From: Micromonospora echinospora
GTDB lineage: Bacteria > Actinomycetota > Actinomycetes > Mycobacteriales > Micromonosporaceae
DNA: 64,000 nucleotides
NCBI RefSeq assembly: GCF_900091495.1
Contig: NZ_LT607413.1
Span: 7,695,501 to 7,759,500, forward strand
Direction of reading: 5' to 3'
Below the pieces are notes generated by a model. The model searched no databases. It saw only the letters and a list, made by a program, of their open reading frames with translations, and was not told where the DNA came from. Every line of letters begins with the position of its first letter. Within the stretch, counting starts at the first letter, position 1. Shown one piece after another: positions 59,111 through 64,000 of the stretch. The position numbers and the translations under genes are program-made.

Positions 59111-59562
59111 GCGCCGCGAAGGCGAAGGGGACCCGCTGGGAAACGGCCCTCGTTCGGTTCTTCCGGGCCGCGACGGTGCGGGCCTTCCGCCCGGCTCAGG
59201 AGGGTTTCCGGGACACCGGCGACCTTCACGGGCTCGACCCGTTCACCGGCCAGGCGAAGGACTGGACGAGCTGGCAGGCCGCGATCCGGGAAGGGCTCGA
59301 CGGGGCCGAGAGGCAGCGTGTAAACGCCGGACAAAACTACGGGGTCGCGTTCGTGAAGCGGGCCCGCGCGTCGACCGGGCGCGGGTACGCCGTGATGACG
59401 GTCGCGACGTTCGCCCGGGTGTTGCTGCGGCTGCGCCGGGCGGAAGCCCTCCTCGCCGAGCTGGCCGGGCCGTCGGACGTCTTCGCCGAGCACTGCGCCC
59501 AGACCGCCCGCGAGCTGACCGCCGACTTCGACGCGCTGGCGAAGTCCCGGACCGAGGAGTGA
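59107..59562 (+). CDS. Holliday-junction-resolvase-like nuclease
   Basis: A 151-residue protein whose first 85 residues fit a PD-(D/E)XK resolvase pattern: KGTRWETALVRFFRAA (Glu in first helix), FRDTGDLHGLDPFTGQAKDW (Asp and Q-x-K in place of E-x-K), then QAAIREGLDGAERQRVNAGQNYGVAFVKRAR. The Gln where catalytic Glu is common is a point to check. A helical C-terminus follows. Contains a GTTTACACG motif and its stop overlaps promoter 7. Confidence 0.7.
   Translation: MSAAKAKGTRWETALVRFFRAATVRAFRPAQEGFRDTGDLHGLDPFTGQAKDWTSWQAAIREGLDGAERQRVNAGQNYGVAFVKRARASTGRGYAVMTVATFARVLLRLRRAEALLAELAGPSDVFAEHCAQTARELTADFDALAKSRTEE
59317..59326 (-). promoter_or_regulatory. GTTTACACG motif (site 9), intragenic
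   Basis: CGTGTAAACG encodes R-V-N in the resolvase-like gene; reverse orientation. Confidence 0.5.
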
Positions 59563-59590
59563 ACACCTAACCCCTTCCTGGCGCATAGGG
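59561..59590 (+). promoter_or_regulatory. Early-type promoter element 7
   Basis: GAACACC-N16-CATAGGG; overlaps the TGA stop of the preceding gene and drives the mini-Lsr2 gene. Confidence 0.75.
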
Positions 59591-59638
59591 GCTTTGACCG
59601 CCCAGCACCGGGCCCGCATCGAAACCAGGGAGCGAACC

Positions 59639-59797
59639 GTGAACGAGACCGAGACCACCACCACCGAGACCGCCGCGACCCCGAAGGAGGTCCGGGCCTG
59701 GGCGAAGGCGAACGGCCACAACATCGGCGACCGGGGCCGGGTCTCGCAGGCGATCAAGGACGCCTTCACCGCCGCGACCGACCGTCAGGTCGCCTGA
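59639..59797 (+). CDS. Mini-Lsr2: Lsr2 DNA-binding domain only
   Basis: A 52-residue protein: a Glu/Thr-rich lead, then KEVRAWAKANGHNIGDRGRVSQAIKDAF, the C-terminal DNA-binding domain of Lsr2 with the AT-hook-like RGR. The N-terminal oligomerisation domain of normal Lsr2 (about 60 residues) is absent. Lsr2 silences A+T-rich foreign DNA in actinobacteria; a lone binding domain could compete with host Lsr2 and relieve silencing of phage genes. It has its own early promoter and terminator. CCAGGGAGCGAACC precedes the GTG. Confidence 0.82.
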   Translation: MNETETTTTETAATPKEVRAWAKANGHNIGDRGRVSQAIKDAFTAATDRQVA

Positions 59798-59816
59798 CCC
59801 ACCCCGCACCGCAGAG

Positions 59817-59841
59817 AGCCCCCGGCCACGCGCCGGGGGCT
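59817..59841 (+). terminator. Strong terminator after mini-Lsr2
   Basis: AGCCCCCGGC and GCCGGGGGCT form a 10-bp stem followed by TTTTGCATTT. Confidence 0.92.
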
Positions 59842-59859
59842 TTTGCATTTCTGGGCCCT

Positions 59860-59889
59860 GAACACCGCCCGCCCCGCTGGCGCATAGGG
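59860..59889 (+). promoter_or_regulatory. Early-type promoter element 8
   Basis: GAACACC-N16-CATAGGG, 30 bp before the next ribosome site and gene. Confidence 0.75.
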
Positions 59890-59919
59890 CCCGCGTCCAT
59901 CTCCGACCGAGGAGGGCCG

Positions 59920-60135
59920 ATGCCAACCCCGAAGTACGCCCCGCCCCGCGAGTCCGACGGCCTGAAGCCGTACGTCCTGAAGTACCGGCATTTCACGTTC
60001 GAGAGTCACCGCATCGTGTGGGCCGCGACCCTGGCCGCCGCGAAGTGCGAGCACGTCCCGGGCCGCCGGCCCCCGCTGTCCTACTACCACGTTCGCCGCG
60101 CCACCCCGGCCGACATGGAGGCTTACGCCCGATGA
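59920..60135 (+). CDS. Early hypothetical protein before primase
   Basis: A 71-residue protein (YVLKYRHFTFESHRIVWAATLAAAKCEHVPG, YYHVRRATPADMEAYAR) with a mixed alpha-beta pattern. GAGGAGGGCCG precedes the ATG and it overlaps the primase by ATGA. Not recognised. Confidence 0.68.
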   Translation: MPTPKYAPPRESDGLKPYVLKYRHFTFESHRIVWAATLAAAKCEHVPGRRPPLSYYHVRRATPADMEAYAR

Positions 60136-62681
60136 CGCTGACCGAATTCCTCTCCCGCTTCGCCGAGGTAACCGAAGAGGCGGACGGCTGGCTCGTCCCC
60201 TGCCCAGCGCACGACGACTCTCGGCCGTCCCTGCGGGTCGCGGTCGGCGAGTCCGGCGCGGTGCTGCTCAAGTGCCGGGCCGGCTGCGCGACGGTCACGG
60301 TCGACGCGGACGGCCGGGTACGCCCCGGGGCGGTCCTGCTCGCCCTGGGCATGTCCGTGGCCGAGCTGACCAACATCGACACCACCGACGCCCCCGTTCG
60401 GGCGACGTCGACCAGCACCCCGGCCAGCCCTGCGGCGGTCGCGGCGCTGGCCGCACAGCTCGACGCGTGGACCGCCGCGCTGTGGAACGGGTCCGACCCG
60501 GCGACCGCCGACGCCGCCTTCACGTACGCCCGCGACCGGTTCGGGCTCGACGTGGACGACATGACGCGCGTCGGCCTGGGCGTCGCCGAGCGGGCCGTGT
60601 ACGACGAAGAGGGGAAGCTGATCCGGGGCCTGCCCGGCGGGCCCCGTCTCGTCGTGCCATTCCGTGACCGCGACGGCGTCCCGCGTGGCTACCAGGCTCG
60701 CGCGCTCGACCCGTCCGCCCGGGTGCGGTGGCTGGGCGCGAAGTCGCCGTCGGGCGAGTCCTGGGCGAAGGTCGGCTTCCTGCCGGGCGAGTCCGGCTGG
60801 CCCGAGGTCATCGTGACCGAGGGGCCCGGCGACGGCCTGACCGCGTGCGCGACCGGCTATGACGTCGCGGTCGTCCGGGGTGCGGGCCTGGCCGTCACCG
60901 TGGCGGACGAGGTCGCCGAAATGGCCGCCGGTCGTCCGGTCGTGGTCTGCGGCGACGCGGACGCGGCCGGCGACCGGTTCTCGCGTCTGCTCTGCGCCGA
61001 GCTGGCGAAGCGTGGCCTCTCGGCCCGGTCGGTTCGGCCGCCGGTCGACGGCGACGACCTGACCGACTGGCGGGCCCGGGGCCCCGAGGTGTTCGCGACG
61101 GACTTCATCCGGGCGGTTACCAACTCGCAGGACCCCGGCGGGCTGAAGACCCGGCTCAACGCCTGGACGGATGCCGACCTGACCGAGGTCGCGTCTGCCC
61201 GCCGGCTGAAGGATCACTTCGAGGCGGGCGGGTCCGGCGTGAAGTACAGCCCTGAGGCTGGCTTCTTCATCCTGCGCGGCGGCGTGTGGCGTGCGGACAA
61301 GCTGGACGAGGTCCGGACGGCCGCCCAGGACGTCGCCGCATCGATCTGGGTCGAATCCGCGGAATTGACCGAGGCACTGAAGGAGGTCCTGAAGGCGGGC
61401 GACAAGGAGGAGGCGAAGGAGCTTGCCGCCCGGGTGGGGAAGCTGAAGTCGTTCGCGAAGGCCGCGAACAGCTCGAAGGGCATCGACGCGATGGTCCGCG
61501 AGCTGAAGGCGCTACGCGGTGTCGCCGTCGACTTCGAGGACTTCGACCGGCACCATCACCTGCTCGCCGTGCGGAATGGCGTGGTCGACCTGCGGACGGG
61601 TCGCCTTCTCCCCCACGACCCGGACCTTCTCCTGACCCGGCGTGTGGACCTGGACTACGACCCCGACGCGGTCTGCCCGCGCTGGGAAGCCTTCCTGCGG
61701 GAGGTCTTCCCGTACGACCGGCACGCGGGCCTGCCGGACTACATGCGCCGGCTGGTCGGCTACGGGATCACCGGGGAGACCGGCGAACAGTGCTTCGTCG
61801 TCCACCACGGCGGGGGCGCGAACGGGAAGAGCGTTTACACGGACACGCTGACCGAGGTCTTCCGCGAGCTGGTCGTGACCACCCCCTTTTCGACCTTCGA
61901 GGAGAAATCGAGCGGCGGCATCCCGAACGACCTCGCCGCGCTGAAGGGTGCCCGGCTGGTCTTCGCCGCCGAGGGTGAGCAGGGCAAGCCGATGGCCGAG
62001 GCGGTCCTGAAGCGGGTCACCGGGCGGGACAGCATCTCGGCGCGGTTCATGCGGAAGGAGTTCTTCGAGTTCCGGCCGACGTTCCTCCTTCAGCTCGCTA
62101 CCAACTTCAAACCGCAGTTCCGGGGCCAGGACGAGGGCCTGTGGCGTCGCGTGAAGCTGGTCCCCTGGGAGCGGTACTTCAAGCCGGAAGAGCGGGATCA
62201 CAAGCTCGGGGACAAGCTGCTCGCCGAGGCCGCCGGCATCCTCGCCTGGGCGGTCGCCGGGGCGGTCGAGTGGTACCGGGACGGCCTGGGCGACCCGGCC
62301 GCGATCGTGGACGCGACGAAGGAGTACCGGGCGACTTCGGACGCACTTACCGGCTTCCTGCCGGGCGTCCTGGTGACCGACCCGGACGGGAAGGTGACCG
62401 CCAAGGTCGTATGGGACTCCTACCGCCAGTGGACCGAGGACGAGGCCCTTCCCGGCAAAGAGCGCTGGACCCGGAAGTCGCTCTTCGCCGCGCTCGAAGA
62501 GCGGAAGGCGACGAAGAAGCGGTCAAACATCGGGGTGATCTTCGAGGGGCTACGCCTGGCCCGGCCGTCCGACCAGACCGCCGAAGAAAGTTCCGCCGAG
62601 GAGAGAACACCTTCGGGCCCGCTGGCGCATAGGGAGAGCGACACCCCGACCGCCGGCCCTTCGCTGGACGACGTCTTCTAG
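60132..62681 (+). CDS. Primase-helicase (CHC2/TOPRIM plus D5-type SF3 helicase)
   Basis: An 849-residue replication protein. Residues 20-60 hold a zinc-binding segment (VPCPAHDDSRPSLRV, LLKCRAGC); TOPRIM at about 225-300 (IVTEGPGDGLTA, VVVCGDADAAGDRF); a D5 N-terminal region (about 490-545); and an SF3 ATPase with Walker A GGGANGKSVYTDTL (Lys near 565), then LAALKGARLVFAAEGEQGK and TNFKPQFRGQDEGLWRRVKLVPW. It primes and unwinds phage DNA. ATGA overlap fixes the start. A GTTTACACG motif lies next to Walker A, and promoter element 9 is inside its 3' end. Confidence 0.92.
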   Translation: MTLTEFLSRFAEVTEEADGWLVPCPAHDDSRPSLRVAVGESGAVLLKCRAGCATVTVDADGRVRPGAVLLALGMSVAELTNIDTTDAPVRATSTSTPASPAAVAALAAQLDAWTAALWNGSDPATADAAFTYARDRFGLDVDDMTRVGLGVAERAVYDEEGKLIRGLPGGPRLVVPFRDRDGVPRGYQARALDPSARVRWLGAKSPSGESWAKVGFLPGESGWPEVIVTEGPGDGLTACATGYDVAVVRGAGLAVTVADEVAEMAAGRPVVVCGDADAAGDRFSRLLCAELAKRGLSARSVRPPVDGDDLTDWRARGPEVFATDFIRAVTNSQDPGGLKTRLNAWTDADLTEVASARRLKDHFEAGGSGVKYSPEAGFFILRGGVWRADKLDEVRTAAQDVAASIWVESAELTEALKEVLKAGDKEEAKELAARVGKLKSFAKAANSSKGIDAMVRELKALRGVAVDFEDFDRHHHLLAVRNGVVDLRTGRLLPHDPDLLLTRRVDLDYDPDAVCPRWEAFLREVFPYDRHAGLPDYMRRLVGYGITGETGEQCFVVHHGGGANGKSVYTDTLTEVFRELVVTTPFSTFEEKSSGGIPNDLAALKGARLVFAAEGEQGKPMAEAVLKRVTGRDSISARFMRKEFFEFRPTFLLQLATNFKPQFRGQDEGLWRRVKLVPWERYFKPEERDHKLGDKLLAEAAGILAWAVAGAVEWYRDGLGDPAAIVDATKEYRATSDALTGFLPGVLVTDPDGKVTAKVVWDSYRQWTEDEALPGKERWTRKSLFAALEERKATKKRSNIGVIFEGLRLARPSDQTAEESSAEERTPSGPLAHRESDTPTAGPSLDDVF
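61832..61841 (+). promoter_or_regulatory. GTTTACACG motif (site 10), intragenic
   Basis: CGTTTACACG encodes V-Y-T directly after the helicase Walker A motif. Confidence 0.5.
62605..62634 (+). promoter_or_regulatory. Early-type promoter element 9, intragenic
   Basis: GAACACC-N16-CATAGGG within the last 80 bp of the primase gene, driving the small genes that follow. Confidence 0.7.
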
Positions 62682-62690
62682 GAGCGACCC

Positions 62691-62858
62691 ATGGAACGCA
62701 AGCCGTACCGCGTGTTCGTCGGTGGACCCGACGACTACGAATCCCGTACCGACGTCCTGCTCACCGAGGACGAGGCCGACGTGATCCGTTTCGTCGCCGA
62801 CCGGCTGAACGACCCGGTGCTGCGCCGGCCACACCTGACGATCGAGGAGGCCGCGTGA
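62691..62858 (+). CDS. Early 55-residue protein
   Basis: MERKPYRVFVGGPDDY...DVLLTEDEADVIRFVADRLN...LTIEEAA, an acidic alpha-beta miniprotein. TAGGAGCGACCC precedes the ATG, it follows promoter element 9, and its stop overlaps the next GTG start. Too short for family assignment. Confidence 0.65.
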   Translation: MERKPYRVFVGGPDDYESRTDVLLTEDEADVIRFVADRLNDPVLRRPHLTIEEAA

Positions 62859-63472
62859 CCTCGCCGGATGACCTGGCGGCGTACGTCGCTGAAGTGCAAC
62901 GGCACGCGTTCACCCCACCTGATGACGCCCTGGTAGGGACCTACGCCGGGTCGGACGACCGGGGCCCGGCCGACGACTGCGGCGTCCGAGGCGGGTGCGG
63001 GGCCTGCCCCCTGTTCGCCGCGAACGTGTGCGGTGACCCCGCGCCGGACCCGCTCGCTGCGGGCGACTACCCGCGCGGCTGGACCGTCGACCACGTCCGG
63101 CCGTTGGCCGAGGCCGGCGACCTGTGCAACCTGGTCCCGTCGCCGTCCGCACCGCGTACCGGCCCGCTCTGCGGGTCGTGTGACGCGGGCCTTCCGATGG
63201 GTTGCGCCTGTCCGCCCCCGGCCCGCTTCGAGGTCAACGGCGCGGGTGTCGTGACCGACCGCGCGTCGACCGAATGGGCGTTCCGCGAGTACACCCGTCC
63301 GTGGGCCGAGGAGGTCGCCCGTCGGGCCGCCGAGTTCGGGAAGGCGTGGGCGGAGGTCTTCGCCGTCGCCGAGGCCGCCGGGGTGCTGGTCGACCCGGAC
63401 GCCCCGGACGTCGACCCGGCCGAGCCCCGCCCGGACGGCGCGGGGTGCTGCGGGGGTGGGTGCGGTGGCTGA
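62855..63472 (+). CDS. Cysteine-rich early protein
   Basis: A 205-residue protein with 14 Cys residues: CGVRGGCGACPLFAANVCGD, then LCGSCDAGLPMGCACPPP, and a terminal CCGGGCGG. The spacing suggests metal binding, possibly two zinc or iron-sulfur sites. The C-terminal half has a helix (EWAFREYTRPWAEEVARRAAEFGKAW). GTGA overlap with the previous gene. No family recognised; a redox or nuclease-like zinc role cannot be decided. Confidence 0.7.
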   Translation: MTSPDDLAAYVAEVQRHAFTPPDDALVGTYAGSDDRGPADDCGVRGGCGACPLFAANVCGDPAPDPLAAGDYPRGWTVDHVRPLAEAGDLCNLVPSPSAPRTGPLCGSCDAGLPMGCACPPPARFEVNGAGVVTDRASTEWAFREYTRPWAEEVARRAAEFGKAWAEVFAVAEAAGVLVDPDAPDVDPAEPRPDGAGCCGGGCGG

Positions 63473-63554
63473 CTTCCTGCTCACTGTCCTGCTACTACTG
63501 TCCGCCGTTGCGCTCGGCGCGGTGCTCATGTCGGCGCTGCTGGGCGACGACTGA
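63465..63554 (+). CDS. 29-residue membrane peptide
   Basis: GTG at 63465, inside the end of the Cys-rich gene, opens a frame encoding MADFLLTVLLLLSAVALGAV, a single membrane helix, and ending LGDD. CGGGGGTGGGTGC upstream may serve as ribosome site. The hydrophobic content and tight overlap favour a real small gene. Confidence 0.5.
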   Translation: MADFLLTVLLLLSAVALGAVLMSALLGDD

Positions 63555-63566
63555 CCCACCCGACCC

Positions 63567-63609
63567 GCTGAAGGGCCGTCACTCCACACCGGAGCGGCGG
63601 CCCTTCAGC
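63567..63609 (+). terminator. 12-bp stem-loop before polymerase gene
   Basis: GCTGAAGGGCCG and CGGCCCTTCAGC pair perfectly; no T-run follows and the next ribosome site is 10 bp on, so it may act as a terminator or a translation control. Confidence 0.65.
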
Positions 63610-63632
63610 CGTACCCGAAAGGAGGCGTCCGA

Positions 63633-64000
63633 GTGCTGACCCTGACGCATTCCGTCGGCGGGACGACCGTCGGCATTCACTTCCCCGAGCGGGCCGAGGA
63701 CATGGACGGCTTCCGGGCCTTCCTGGCGGGCGGGGACAAGGTTCTCGCCTTTGACACCGAGGGCACCGGCTTGGACATCTTCAGCCCCGGGCACCGGCTG
63801 CGCTTGGCGCAGTTCGGCAACGGGCGCGAGGCGTGGGTCTTGCGGACGGACATGTTCGCCGCCGAGGCCGCCGCCGCGCTGCGGCAGCCCCGGCCGTACG
63901 TCATGCACAATGCGCCGTTCGACCTGCTGACCGTCGATCGGCACCTGGGCGTACGGCTCGAAGAGCTGGGCGGGCGCACGTTCGACACGCGCGTCCTGGC
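63633..64000 (+). CDS. DNA polymerase I-type, N-terminal exonuclease part (cut by window)
   Basis: The first 122 residues of a gene continuing past the window. KVLAFDTEGTGLDIFSPGHRLRLAQFG has exonuclease motif I (D-x-E) and HNAPFDLLTVDRHLGV has motif II, the DnaQ-like 3'-5' proofreading domain at the start of actinophage family A DNA polymerases. A stand-alone exonuclease is possible because the polymerase part is not seen. AAAGGAGGCGTCCGA precedes GTG at 63633. Confidence 0.82.
   Translation, partial: MLTLTHSVGGTTVGIHFPERAEDMDGFRAFLAGGDKVLAFDTEGTGLDIFSPGHRLRLAQFGNGREAWVLRTDMFAAEAAAALRQPRPYVMHNAPFDLLTVDRHLGVRLEELGGRTFDTRVL

Larger units (their letters stand above)
23685..64000. mobile_element. 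Siphovirus-type prophage, left two thirds
   Basis: Integrase, packaging, head, tail, lysis and early replication genes run almost wholly on the plus strand from the broken pirin gene to the window end. The order is integrase, lysogeny/accessory genes, HNH and terminases, head, tail, lysis, then early genes. The DNA polymerase gene is cut by the window edge, so the right end is not seen. Confidence 0.95.

Noticed and set aside
1..64000. CRISPR arrays, tRNA and rRNA genes
   Set aside because: No regularly spaced identical repeats with unique spacers and no cloverleaf or rRNA-like sequence was seen; the tandem repeats at 4371 and 13943 have no spacers.

Overview
The window is about 70% G+C actinobacterial DNA, most likely from Micromonospora or a close relative. 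GTG starts, GTGA/ATGA overlaps, a SARP regulator, modular PKS genes, DUF397/XRE pairs and a GTAGCAGGGG-type hairpin all fit. It has two parts: host chromosome with the edge of a biosynthetic cluster (1-23.68 kb), and the left two thirds of a large siphovirus-type prophage (23.69 kb to the window end). The right prophage end lies outside the window.

Host part. The cluster edge holds the C-terminus of a KSIII-like acyltransferase, a POT-family transporter, a DUF5988 protein, a small membrane protein, an FAD monooxygenase and a 3083-residue two-module type I PKS. The PKS has a KSQ-AT-ACP loading module and a KS-AT-DH-ER-KR-ACP extension module, with both ATs carrying the methylmalonyl YASH motif and no thioesterase. 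It is expected to make a 2-methylpentanoyl-type acyl-ACP, perhaps a side chain transferred by the KSIII-like enzyme. A SARP activator faces the PKS. Then come about 1.3 kb without convincing genes, an IS3 OrfA remnant, an MMPL exporter, a multicopper oxidase, a berberine-type FAD oxidase and a pirin gene cut off by the prophage.

Prophage. A large serine integrase lies beside the broken pirin gene, and a phiC31 gp3-like directionality factor lies at 57.3 kb. After the integrase come a lysogeny/accessory region (membrane protein, DUF397-XRE pair, three small Cys-rich proteins, and a cassette with SH3-like domains), an HNH nuclease, a structured noncoding stretch and a reverse-strand lipoprotein. 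The late block follows: terminases (the large one needs a -1 frameshift at its Walker A motif), portal, a 962-residue MuF protein carrying kinase-like and ADP-ribosyltransferase domains plus a small putative immunity gene, scaffold, P22-type capsid, connectors, tail genes with a CCCAAAC frameshift, endolysin and holins. The early block (53.5-64 kb) has a dNMP kinase, a candidate repressor, a RecB-like nuclease, the RDF, a resolvase-like protein, a DNA-binding-domain-only Lsr2 protein, a primase/helicase and the start of a DNA polymerase.

Regulatory layer. Unusual dispersed sequences recur only in the prophage: (1) nine copies of GAACACC-N16-CATAGG, eight with both halves clear, each before an early or accessory gene and often just after a terminator; (2) ten GTTTACACG and three GTTTAAAC sites, many inside genes; (3) seven CGCTAAACGCTT-type sites near control points; (4) two copies, 30 kb apart, of a 108-bp inverted-repeat element. 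Together they suggest a phage-specific early promoter and a stoperator-like immunity system.
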